From the NCBI GenBank assembly GCA_964501415.1, contig CAZCSL010000008.1:1-55629 (forward strand): DNA of 55,629 bases, read 5' to 3'. Position 1 is the stretch's first letter; every line of letters starts with the position of its first letter. The notes under the pieces are model-generated. The model searched no databases. It worked only from the letters and a program-made list of their open reading frames with translations, and had not been told where the DNA came from. The stretch is from B1SED10-225 sp964501415. GTDB taxonomy: Bacteria; Bacillota_I; Bacilli_A; Izemoplasmatales; Izemoplasmataceae. The position numbers and the translations under genes are program-made. Of the stretch, positions 35,268 to 42,726 are shown one piece after another.

Positions 35268-35305
35268 AAAAAAAACACCTTTCGTAGAATGACGAAAGGT
35301 GTTTT
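35268..35305 (-). terminator. Terminator/attenuator between pbuG and uraA
   Basis: A 14-bp stem AAAACACCTTTCGT/ACGAAAGGTGTTTT with an eight-T run on the minus strand. It begins right after the pbuG stop. Confidence 0.85.
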
Positions 35306-35307
35306 GA

Positions 35308-36675
35308 TTAAACAATAGCTAAAAGTACAAAATAGAGAATAAACACGAACATTAACACATACATGATGGGACTGACATCTTTGTGTCGCTTAGTGGCAAG
35401 CATCGCAATAGGATAGAAAATGAAACCAACCGCAATCCCTTCGGCGATTGAGAAACTAAAGATCATAAATACAATGGTTAAGAAACTAGCGATCAGAAGG
35501 GGTTTATCGTCAAAATCAATATGTTTTAGCTGTGTGACCATGATGGCACCTACTAAGATTAATGCCATCGCCGTAACCGGAGAATAAACAATATCAGTGA
35601 CAGGATCATAAATACCTGTAACAATACTGATCAATGGATAAGCTAACAAAGAAATCAAGAATAAAAGCCCTGTAGTAATGGCTGTAAGTCCGGTACGACC
35701 CCCTTGTTCAATACCCGTGGAAGACTCGATATAACTAGTTACTGTAGAAGTTCCTAAGAGTGAACCCGCTACCGTACCAACTGAATCGGCTAACAACGCT
35801 TTATTACCATCAACTAAATCTCCATTATCATCAATCAAACCAGCACGGTTACCAACGGCAATGAGTGTCCCCGCTGTATCGAAGAAATCAACAAATAAGA
35901 AGGTGAAGATAATAAAAGCGGCTTGAGGCGTTCTAAATAGTTCACCAAACCCTCTAAAAGCGGCGAAAAAGGTTTCTCTTGCGCCTGCAAAAAGGCCTTC
36001 TTGAGTGTCGGCTAAAGCCGGCATATGATCGACGCCAATAGCGCCAAGCAGCAAACCGACGATGGCAGTAATAACGATGGAAATAATCAAGGCAAAACGG
36101 TTACCTCGAACAAACAAAATAACCACTAACAATAATCCAAAGATAGCGAGCAATACCGCTGGGTGAGATAAATCACCTAAAGCGACAAACGTGGCAGGAT
36201 CAGAGACGACGATACCAGCATTCTGAAGCCCGATAAACGTGATAAAGAAACCAATACCAGCTCCAACAGCGAATTTTAAGCCTTGCGGAATCGCGTTGAT
36301 TACCATTTGTCTAATGCCGCTGATCGATAAGATCAAAAATAAAACACCAGAGACGAATACTGCAGCCAATGCCGCTTCCCAACTAAGACCGTAAGTCAAA
36401 ACAACGGTATAAGTAAAGAATGCATTGATGCCCATCCCTGGTGCGAGTGCTACTGGATAATTAGCGATAAAGCCCATAATCATGGTCGCGATCATACTGG
36501 CCATTACGGTAGCGAAAAAGACGCCCGCTACTGGCATGCCTGTGGAACCAAGCATATCAGAGTTTACCGGTAAGATGTAGGCCATGGCCAAGAAGGTGGT
36601 GATACCGGCTAAAATCTCTGTTCTAAAAGTGGTACCGCGTTCTTTAAGCTTAAAGAACTGTGTTACTTTCTCCAT
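35308..36675 (-). CDS. pbuG: Guanine/hypoxanthine permease (NCS2, AzgA/PbuG type)
   Basis: A 455-residue permease with about 12-13 membrane segments. The motifs TEILAGITTFLAMAYILPVN, GMGINAFFTY and FLFVDFFDTAGTLIAV are those of the AzgA-like purine permeases (PbuG/PbuO/GhxP). The start at ATG 36673-36675 (MEKVTQFFKL) follows AGGAGG; 15 additional residues of open frame lack support. Control by a guanine-type riboswitch in its leader supports guanine/hypoxanthine uptake. Confidence 0.93.
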   Translation of the reverse strand: MEKVTQFFKLKERGTTFRTEILAGITTFLAMAYILPVNSDMLGSTGMPVAGVFFATVMASMIATMIMGFIANYPVALAPGMGINAFFTYTVVLTYGLSWEAALAAVFVSGVLFLILSISGIRQMVINAIPQGLKFAVGAGIGFFITFIGLQNAGIVVSDPATFVALGDLSHPAVLLAIFGLLLVVILFVRGNRFALIISIVITAIVGLLLGAIGVDHMPALADTQEGLFAGARETFFAAFRGFGELFRTPQAAFIIFTFLFVDFFDTAGTLIAVGNRAGLIDDNGDLVDGNKALLADSVGTVAGSLLGTSTVTSYIESSTGIEQGGRTGLTAITTGLLFLISLLAYPLISIVTGIYDPVTDIVYSPVTAMALILVGAIMVTQLKHIDFDDKPLLIASFLTIVFMIFSFSIAEGIAVGFIFYPIAMLATKRHKDVSPIMYVLMFVFILYFVLLAIV

Positions 36676-36750
36676 AAAAAAAGCCTCCTGTAATTTTTTT
36701 ATGGCTACATTCGTAAACACAAAAATAAGGGCTTAAGAAAAAATTATGTG

Positions 36751-36821
36751 GTATCATAGTCTTAACATTTATGGTGTCAAGGTAGAGACAATCAGACCCT
36801 ATTTCTGATCATATACGATAC
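36751..36821 (-). promoter_or_regulatory. Purine riboswitch aptamer, guanine type
   Basis: On the minus strand the stretch folds into the three-helix purine aptamer. P1 is GTATC/GATAC, P2 is ATCAGA/TCTGAT with loop AATAGGG, and P3 is CTTGACA/TGTTAAG with loop CCATAAA. The junction holds the conserved TCTCTACC (family TTTCTACC). The base that sets specificity (position 74) is C in GACTATG, as in guanine riboswitches; adenine ones have U. The platform downstream contains TAATTTTTT, able to pair with AAAAAATTA next to the AGGAGG ribosome site, so translation or termination could be controlled. Which one is not clear. Confidence 0.9.
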
Positions 36822-36905
36822 TAACCTTTTTTAGGATACTTTAGATTCAATCAAATTACAAGCTAAATAAAACGCTTTCATTCTTAATCAAACTTTTTCT
36901 AATTA

Positions 36906-37835
36906 CTAGTTTCTTACAATAATAAAAACCATATAAAGAAGGTAGATAAAAAGCATGACAAACCCTTCTTTTTTTGTGATACGGCGGTCCGTATATGCAA
37001 AAACAAATACGATGAACGTGATGATAAATAACAATAACATATCAACCAAAGCCCCTGCAGAAAGCTTTAAAGGCGCAATCAAAGACGTTAGACCCAAAAC
37101 GAAAAGAATGTTGAATATATTAGAACCGATGATATTGCCTAGGGCAATATCCGCTTCTTTTTTAATGACCGCGACCACGGTCGTAATCAGTTCAGGCAAA
37201 CTGGTGCCAATCGCCACAATCGTTAAACCCACCAACATCTCACTCATACCTAAAGTGAGGGCGATATTAGAAGCACGGGTGGTAATCATATCGCCACCTA
37301 ACGTAATAGCTATACCACCAATCATCAATAAGATAGCACTATGCCAAGGCTTCTTGATAATGCCGTTTTGCAAAACGATATCTTGCTCGGGGTAAGGTTT
37401 TTTAAGCAAGACCCATAGAAAAATCACAAAAATGGCTAAAAATAGTACCCCTTCTACTCTGCTTAAGATTTGTGGGTTAACAAAATAAAACATAATTAAC
37501 AATACCGTTGATAACAAGGCGAAAGGCATTTCTCTTTTAATAATGCTGTCTTTAATGATCACCGGCGTGAAAATCGCTGAAAACCCTAAAATCACTAAAA
37601 AGTTCATCAAGCTAGACCCAACGATATTGCCTAAGGCTATATCGCCAAACCCTCGCAATGATGCGGATATACTAACAGCTGCCTCAGGCGCTGAGGTCCC
37701 AAAAGCCACAACCGTCAAGCCGATTATAAAGGTCGGAATTTTTAGATGTTTAGCGAGATGTGAAGCGCCATCGATAAACATATTAGCGCCTTGAAGCAAT
37801 ATCACTATACCTAAAATCAGCAATAAAACATCCAT
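36906..37835 (-). CDS. Cation/Ca2+ exchanger (CaCA family, YrbG-like)
   Basis: A 309-residue membrane protein with ten hydrophobic segments arranged as two inverted halves. The alpha repeats are visible: VVAFGTSAPEAAVSISASLRGFGDIALGNIVGSSL at residues ~50-85 and IVAIGTSLPELITTVVAVIKKEADIALGNIIGSN at ~204-238. Each has the acidic residue typical of Na+/Ca2+ or H+/Ca2+ exchangers. The start ATG 37833-37835 follows AAGGTGGG. It lies downstream of feoB but about 70 bp away and has no obvious promoter, so it may be a separate unit. Confidence 0.93.
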   Translation of the reverse strand: MDVLLLILGIVILLQGANMFIDGASHLAKHLKIPTFIIGLTVVAFGTSAPEAAVSISASLRGFGDIALGNIVGSSLMNFLVILGFSAIFTPVIIKDSIIKREMPFALLSTVLLIMFYFVNPQILSRVEGVLFLAIFVIFLWVLLKKPYPEQDIVLQNGIIKKPWHSAILLMIGGIAITLGGDMITTRASNIALTLGMSEMLVGLTIVAIGTSLPELITTVVAVIKKEADIALGNIIGSNIFNILFVLGLTSLIAPLKLSAGALVDMLLLFIITFIVFVFAYTDRRITKKEGFVMLFIYLLYMVFIIVRN

Positions 37836-37908
37836 CGAATCCCACCTTTCTGACATCTTTTACATTATAGCATTTATCAAATAAAAAGCATATTCTTTTT
37901 AGAATATG

Positions 37909-39645
37909 CTAAATAAACAGCGTCCCGATTCTTGCTACTAAACCACCCAATAACAATGCGGTAACCGTTGTAAACACAAAAATACCGACGGCCGTTTTAA
38001 GGTTAAACTCTTTAGCCAACGTTGCGATCATCGCAATACAAGGCACATAAAACAAGGCAACGATGGCTGCGGTGAAGAATTGCAATGTCGTTAAATTCAT
38101 GTCAATCAAAGGCAGTACCGCAAGCTCGCGTCTAATCACGCCCAATAATAATGGCGTTGAGGCTTCATTTGGCAAGCGCAACCAACCTGATACTAATGGG
38201 GATAAACCTTCTCCTATGAAAGTTAAAACACCGAGTTCAAAAAAGATGGCGGTAAAAAAGATGGCAATAATCATAGGTACAGCCCCATCTTTAATATAAT
38301 GTTTAACGCGCAAATAGATTTTTTTACTGATGAGACTCGGCGTTGGCACTAAAAGCGGAGGCAATTCCATTAAGGTAAAGGGCATCGCTTTAGGTTGAAT
38401 CTTATCCATAACAAAACCAACGCTCATCATCGCGATGATAGAAGTCGCAAAGACCATAATCAAGGCCAACAGAGAGTACTCTACCAACAAGGCAATAAAC
38501 GCACCCGTTTGGGAGACACAAGGGACCGCAAATGAAATCATCACCGCCAAAGTGAGGCGAGATTTTTTAGAAGTCATGGTTCTTGTTGACATCAACGCAG
38601 GAATCCCGCATCCATATCCTAATAAAAGGGGAATGATGGAAGAACCATTCAGGCCTATTTTTTTAAATATACCGTCCAACAACACCGCTAGACGCGGTAA
38701 ATATCCCGTATCTTCTAGTAAAGACATCATGATATAAAAGGAAATAACATAGGGCAAGACAAGCGCGAAGGGCCACTCAATCCCTTTGATTAAGAATCCA
38801 TATTCTCCAATTAATATATTGATGATTAAAGGACTGTCAAAGATCAAACGTACGCCATTTTCAAGATAAGGAAAAACCAAATCTCTAAACAAAGGCAATA
38901 AAATAAATTGTCTTAAGCCCATACCAAAACCAATCACAAAACCAAAGACCACCGCTAAGATTAAAATCGCTAAGGGAATACCAGGAAAAGGTTTAATCAA
39001 AAAACTACTCTTGTCACTATTAGAGCTATTTTGACTACGGTAAGTCACCGCACGATTGATTAAAACCTCGGTCGTTCTCCATCGCTCATCAGCCTTTGAA
39101 ACGATTAAATGGTCGGCTTTTGGGTTTTTGAGCAACTTGATGGTTTCTTCTTTCAAAACCTCAAGAGAATCTTCTAATAAAGCAACGGTTGGTACAACCT
39201 TTACATTCAATCTCCGCGCAATCAGTTCATGGTCGATTTCCATACCGCGATGCGTACTTAAATCATTACGATTTAGCGCAACGATGGTAGGAATATTATA
39301 AGGCAGTATTTGCAAAAGCAAATGAAGAGATGGTTCTAAGTTCATCGCATCCAAAACAAAGATAATCGCTTCGGGTTGTTCATTTAACATCTCAATGGCT
39401 ACCGCTTCTGCCGCATCATTGCCTTTTTCAATGTTATAGACACCCGGTACATCGATCAAACGGTAAGTCTCACCATCAAAGCGACTCAAACCTTCTGTAA
39501 ATTCGACGGTGGTGCCAGAGTAATTGGATACCATCACATCCAAACCGGTCAAACGTGAAAAAATGGCGCTTTTCCCAACATTGGGTAAGCCCATTAACAG
39601 AACGTTTTTTGGTTTTTTTTCATCCGGTTTGTGAACATTCGGCAT
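37909..39645 (-). CDS. feoB: Ferrous iron transporter FeoB, short form
   Basis: FeoB imports Fe2+ with a cytosolic G domain and a membrane pore. The G domain has GLPNVGKSAIF (G1), DVPGVYN (G3) and NRND (G4). The pore contains GYGCGIPALMSTRTM, the first gate-like motif, with its Cys. The second gate, usually PCxAxLPVY, reads PCVSQTGAF here. The total of 578 residues is shorter than the common 650-770. The start follows feoA by 7 bp. Confidence 0.92.
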   Translation of the reverse strand: MPNVHKPDEKKPKNVLLMGLPNVGKSAIFSRLTGLDVMVSNYSGTTVEFTEGLSRFDGETYRLIDVPGVYNIEKGNDAAEAVAIEMLNEQPEAIIFVLDAMNLEPSLHLLLQILPYNIPTIVALNRNDLSTHRGMEIDHELIARRLNVKVVPTVALLEDSLEVLKEETIKLLKNPKADHLIVSKADERWRTTEVLINRAVTYRSQNSSNSDKSSFLIKPFPGIPLAILILAVVFGFVIGFGMGLRQFILLPLFRDLVFPYLENGVRLIFDSPLIINILIGEYGFLIKGIEWPFALVLPYVISFYIMMSLLEDTGYLPRLAVLLDGIFKKIGLNGSSIIPLLLGYGCGIPALMSTRTMTSKKSRLTLAVMISFAVPCVSQTGAFIALLVEYSLLALIMVFATSIIAMMSVGFVMDKIQPKAMPFTLMELPPLLVPTPSLISKKIYLRVKHYIKDGAVPMIIAIFFTAIFFELGVLTFIGEGLSPLVSGWLRLPNEASTPLLLGVIRRELAVLPLIDMNLTTLQFFTAAIVALFYVPCIAMIATLAKEFNLKTAVGIFVFTTVTALLLGGLVARIGTLFI

Positions 39646-39652
39646 GTTATCG

Positions 39653-39916
39653 TTACCTTTTTATTATAATCTGTTCTGCGAGTTTGCGGTCAATCACGAC
39701 ATGACGATCGTTAACTCTTAAAACCAAGGGACCATGAATTAAGCTTTTGGTGATGACTTTAATCGGTTTACCAATGCGAATGCCTAAAGAAGCTAACAAT
39801 CTTAAATCCGGTACGTCATAGACGATTGCTTCTTCACCTTTTTTTAAGCTATGCATTTGATCAATTTGGGGACGGTTCATGGATTGTGTTTTTGTCTTTT
39901 GATGGCTTAAACCCAT
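39653..39916 (-). CDS. feoA: FeoA small cytosolic partner of FeoB
   Basis: An SH3-like FeoA domain: MHSLKKGEEAIVYDVPDLRLLASLGIRIGKPIKVI. The tail PLVLRVNDRHVVIDRKLAEQIIIKR is the usual FeoA ending. FeoA supports FeoB iron uptake. The start is uncertain: TTG at 39931, ATG at 39916 (used here, preceded by GTGATG) and an internal ATG that gives 75 residues, closer to the family size, are all possible. It begins the feoA-feoB operon. Confidence 0.85.
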   Translation of the reverse strand: MGLSHQKTKTQSMNRPQIDQMHSLKKGEEAIVYDVPDLRLLASLGIRIGKPIKVITKSLIHGPLVLRVNDRHVVIDRKLAEQIIIKR

Positions 39917-39946
39917 GTCATCACATCGCAATCTATTTATATAAAT

Positions 39947-39961
39947 TTCAAATAATTGTCA
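39947..39961 (-). promoter_or_regulatory. Possible Fur-like box in the feoA leader
   Basis: TGACAATTATTTGAA on the minus strand matches about 10 of 14 positions of a 7-1-7 Fur consensus. It would lie just downstream of the expected transcription start. Weak evidence. Confidence 0.3.
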
Positions 39962-39973
39962 GTTTACATATTT

Positions 39974-40002
39974 AGTATAACGCACCTTTATGGGTCAGTC
40001 AA
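39974..40002 (-). promoter_or_regulatory. Promoter of feoAB
   Basis: On the minus strand TTGACT (39997-40002) and TATACT (39974-39979), 17-bp spacer. Confidence 0.85.
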
Positions 40003-40029
40003 TGTTAGTTAAAGTAATTATAATTAGCC

Positions 40030-40575
40030 TTACAAACTATACGGTCGTATCTCAAACAACCATGTCTCATCAAAGGCTTTCATGCGATAAGCGGTTTTGG
40101 CAATCACATCAATATCTTGAGGCAACGTATCATAATGCGTTTGGTATTTTGCTTTGGCAACGCGGGTCATAAACTTGACTTTAGGTTGATAAAGGCGTTT
40201 TATCATGGCTTTTAGAGGGGTTGTTTGAAGAGACAAAAAAACTAGGTCATACGCTCGCTGGGCTTTAAAAAAAGTATCGTTACTCATCAATGTGATTTGA
40301 CTTTCAGCGTTCAACTTTTTAACGACCCGTTTAGCTGTTTTAAGCGCTTCTTTGTCAATATCAATGGCCGTGATTTTACAGTTGGTATATCGAGCGATAT
40401 ATAAAGCAGTAAAGGGAATCGCGCCACAGCCGACAAAAATGATATGTTGATCTTCTAGTTTGGCAAGCGCTATTTCCTTTAACACTATTTTTTTGTAGGG
40501 CAACATATAAAGTTTTATAGTTAAACGCGAAAAACTAAGCATCTTCTCAAGCCATTGAATACGTTTTTTTAACAT
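40030..40575 (-). CDS. Small SAM-binding protein, nicotianamine-synthase-like
   Basis: A 181-residue Rossmann protein. The stretch HIIFVGCGAIPFTALYIARY followed by ITAIDIDKEALKTAKRVVKKL, then YDLVFLSLQTTP and KFMTRVAKAKY, resembles nicotianamine synthase (AFVGSGPLPLTS, the D-I-D motif, YDVVFLAALVG, LMLRSAHG). It is far shorter than plant NAS, near the size of a bare catalytic core. The known family reaction transfers 3-amino-3-carboxypropyl groups from SAM; some relatives are methyltransferases. It is divergent from a paralogue at 40718. The start follows AAGGGGAAAC. Family resemblance is by eye only; the reaction is unproven. Confidence 0.6.
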   Translation of the reverse strand: MLKKRIQWLEKMLSFSRLTIKLYMLPYKKIVLKEIALAKLEDQHIIFVGCGAIPFTALYIARYTNCKITAIDIDKEALKTAKRVVKKLNAESQITLMSNDTFFKAQRAYDLVFLSLQTTPLKAMIKRLYQPKVKFMTRVAKAKYQTHYDTLPQDIDVIAKTAYRMKAFDETWLFEIRPYSL

Positions 40576-40623
40576 AGTTAAGTTTCCCCTTTATAATCTT
40601 AATTATAATTTTTATAACTATCG

Positions 40624-40652
40624 TTGAACTCCTTAATAGAATAACATATAAT
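40624..40652 (+). promoter_or_regulatory. Promoter of the SAM-protein/flippase/CDP-alcohol operon
   Basis: TTGAAC (40624-40629) and TATAAT (40647-40652), exactly 17 bp apart, 65 bp before the first ATG. Confidence 0.85.
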
Positions 40653-40717
40653 ATGACATAGTTCATTAAAAAAATCAATGTCGTTAATACCCCTAAAAGA
40701 TTAATGAGGTGATTCTT

Positions 40718-41230
40718 ATGAGTTTGACTAAGTATACCGAGTCTTTGAGCCGACAATTACCTATGATTTCAAATTTTTATAGACCCTATTATAAACAATT
40801 ACTGAAGTCGGAACGTTCATTGTTGGACTTTGGGGCAATCAAGCACATGCTATTTATTGGCAGTGGGGCCGATCCCCAAAGCGTCTTAGAAATGCGCCGA
40901 TTTACAGATGCTAAGATCATGCTGTGTGATTGGGATTTAGACATGATCAATAAAGCCAAGGAAAAGTTGCGGTTGCACAGCGTTAAAGACGTTGAATGTG
41001 TTCATCAAAACGGTATTTTTTGCCCTTTTAAACGGTTTGACGTTGTTTATATTGCCAAGCAAGTAAGGCATAAAAATGAGATTATTGATAAAATCTTGCG
41101 GTGTGCACCCAAAACCAAAGTCTTAGTACGTTACGGCCGCAACGAAAACCTATATAACCAGCAGTCACCCAAAAAATGTCATTATCACGTTAGAGGCTTT
41201 ACGGCTAAAACATGTCTTTATCACGCTTAA
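40718..41230 (+). CDS. Small SAM-binding protein, paralogue of the divergent gene
   Basis: The 170-residue protein has HMLFIGSGADPQSVLEMRRF, then ITLCDWDLDMINKAKEKL-like residues and FDVVYIAKQVRHKNEI with LVRYGRNENLY. The same elements occur in the same order in the 181-residue protein transcribed the other way, so they are paralogues. The G-S-G-A-D-P loop is the SAM-binding motif. Start ATG 40718-40720 follows GAGGTGAT. Its end overlaps the next gene by 19 bp, so it is coupled to the flippase-like and phosphatidyltransferase genes. A role in modifying a lipid headgroup or a metallophore is a hypothesis. Confidence 0.6.
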   Translation: MSLTKYTESLSRQLPMISNFYRPYYKQLLKSERSLLDFGAIKHMLFIGSGADPQSVLEMRRFTDAKIMLCDWDLDMINKAKEKLRLHSVKDVECVHQNGIFCPFKRFDVVYIAKQVRHKNEIIDKILRCAPKTKVLVRYGRNENLYNQQSPKKCHYHVRGFTAKTCLYHA

Positions 41231-42177
41231 AGCGATATCAAAAATTCATAACTATTTTGGTTTTATTCGGTTTAGCACTTTGGTTTTTTTGGACACAAGA
41301 TATTGTTGAACTTGGCTATGCACTAAGTCTTATTTCACCTCTTTATCTAGCTTTGTTGGTAGTTTTGCAATTGATTACAATATCATTGATTGCGCTTCAG
41401 TGGCGCTTGTTAGGCTTTCATTTGAAGCATCCTTTGAGCTATAAAGAGGTGCTTGAAATGAACGTCATTGGGCAGTTTGTGGAAAGCGTCACACCAGCAG
41501 TCAAAAGTGGTGGTGAAGCCTCTAAGTTTATTTTTTTGAAGTATAAAGGATATCCGTCACCACTAAACTCAGCCTTAATTGCCATGCAAAAGCTATTGAG
41601 CTTTGTAACGTTTTCTATTTGCCTTTTAGGGGTCTTAATCTGGGCGATTGCTTCTAACATTACCATTGAAATGAGCCCTTATATTTATGGTTTTTTGTTT
41701 TTTATTGGGCTTTTGATGATCGTGTGGCTAAGTTTCTACATTTTGAAAAAGCAATCGTTTGTTTCTACAAAAATCAAACGATTTATAGAAACCCTATCCA
41801 ACCATTTAAAAAAACTGAAAAAGAGAAAATTTCTTTGGGTGGAACATCTATTATTAGGCTTGATGATCTGGGGTTTATATGTCTTTAAAGTCCAATTAAT
41901 AAGTGACGTTTATGAAATAGATATTCCCATCATAATTAGCGCTTTGGCGATTTTTACGGCTTATGTTATTGGTATGTTGCCTTTGACACCTGGTGGGATT
42001 GGTAGTTTTGAAGCGGCATTTGTTTCAGTTTTTGTTGCATTTAACATCGCCACCTCAGTTGCCCTAAGTATCGTTTTGACAGTGCGTTTGGTGACATTTT
42101 GGTTTTCACTATTATTGAGTGGAATCTATGTCTTGCTATACAAACTTTTGACAAAGGAGGGTTCCATTGAAACTTAA
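41212..42177 (+). CDS. Lysylphosphatidylglycerol-synthase TM-region / UPF0104 flippase-like protein
   Basis: A 321-residue membrane protein with about eight hydrophobic segments. VIGQFVESVTPAVKSGGEASKFIFLKYKGYP and GMLPLTPGGIGSFEAAFVSVF are signatures of the UPF0104/AglD family, related to the membrane half of MprF, which moves lysyl-lipids between leaflets. The cytosolic aminoacyltransferase domain of MprF is absent. Start ATG is inside the previous gene and the last bases overlap the next, so the operon is tight. It probably translocates a lipid or lipid-linked compound; the cargo is not known. Confidence 0.85.
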   Translation: MSLSRLKRYQKFITILVLFGLALWFFWTQDIVELGYALSLISPLYLALLVVLQLITISLIALQWRLLGFHLKHPLSYKEVLEMNVIGQFVESVTPAVKSGGEASKFIFLKYKGYPSPLNSALIAMQKLLSFVTFSICLLGVLIWAIASNITIEMSPYIYGFLFFIGLLMIVWLSFYILKKQSFVSTKIKRFIETLSNHLKKLKKRKFLWVEHLLLGLMIWGLYVFKVQLISDVYEIDIPIIISALAIFTAYVIGMLPLTPGGIGSFEAAFVSVFVAFNIATSVALSIVLTVRLVTFWFSLLLSGIYVLLYKLLTKEGSIET

Positions 42178-42676
42178 GTTTTTTATTAATTTACTCACGA
42201 CCGTTGGAGTGTTCTTGGGATTGTTGGCTATATATTTAGCTTTTATGAGTCATTTTTACCTTTCTGTACCGTTTATCTTGCTTTCGGGTATCATCGATTA
42301 CTTTGATGGCAAAATCTCCCGAAAAACCAATAATACCACCAAGTTAGGGTCTTATTTGGATTTAACAAACGATGCGGTCAGTTTCCTCATTGCCCCTATG
42401 GTTTTATTCGGACTATACTTTTATGTTAGCTATTGGGTTGTATTACTAAGCATATTGTGGTTAGCTAGTGGGATTTATCGCTTATATCGGTTTAATCACC
42501 AAGTTAACAAAGAGATTATAGTAGGCTTACCAACTACCATTGCCGGGGTGAGTTTAACTTGCTTTATTGCACTATACATATGGTTGGATATGGCTTTTTC
42601 TTACCAATGGTTCTTGCCAATTATCGCAATTTTATCGCTTGGTATGATATCTCATTGGACGTTTAAAAAACCATAA
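42167..42676 (+). CDS. CDP-alcohol phosphatidyltransferase, phosphatidylserine-synthase-like
   Basis: A 169-residue membrane enzyme with about five hydrophobic segments. The CDP-alcohol signature D-x2-D-G-x2-(A/S)-R-x8-G-x3-D-x3-D is present as IDYFDGKISRKTN...KLGSYLDLTND, with all four Asp intact. Surrounding residues (VSFLIAPMVL, IYRLYRFN, VGLPTTIAG) resemble bacterial PssA. These enzymes swap the CMP of CDP-diacylglycerol for an alcohol such as serine. It starts with TTG, preceded by AAAGGAGG, and overlaps the flippase gene by 11 bp. Confidence 0.85.
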   Translation: MKLKFFINLLTTVGVFLGLLAIYLAFMSHFYLSVPFILLSGIIDYFDGKISRKTNNTTKLGSYLDLTNDAVSFLIAPMVLFGLYFYVSYWVVLLSILWLASGIYRLYRFNHQVNKEIIVGLPTTIAGVSLTCFIALYIWLDMAFSYQWFLPIIAILSLGMISHWTFKKP

Positions 42677-42720
42677 AAAAATACGTTCTAAGATTGGGGG
42701 GTCTTAAAACGTATTTTTTA
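42674..42720. terminator. Bidirectional intrinsic terminator
   Basis: AAATACGTT/AACGTATTT with inner TAAGA/TCTTA and T-runs. It separates the operon from the convergent GGDEF-EAL gene. Confidence 0.8.
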
Positions 42721-42726
42721 TTTGAA

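Noticed and set aside
36751..36821. Adenine riboswitch
   Set aside because: The specificity base is C (GACTATG), as in guanine-binding members, and the gene downstream is an AzgA-type guanine/hypoxanthine permease.
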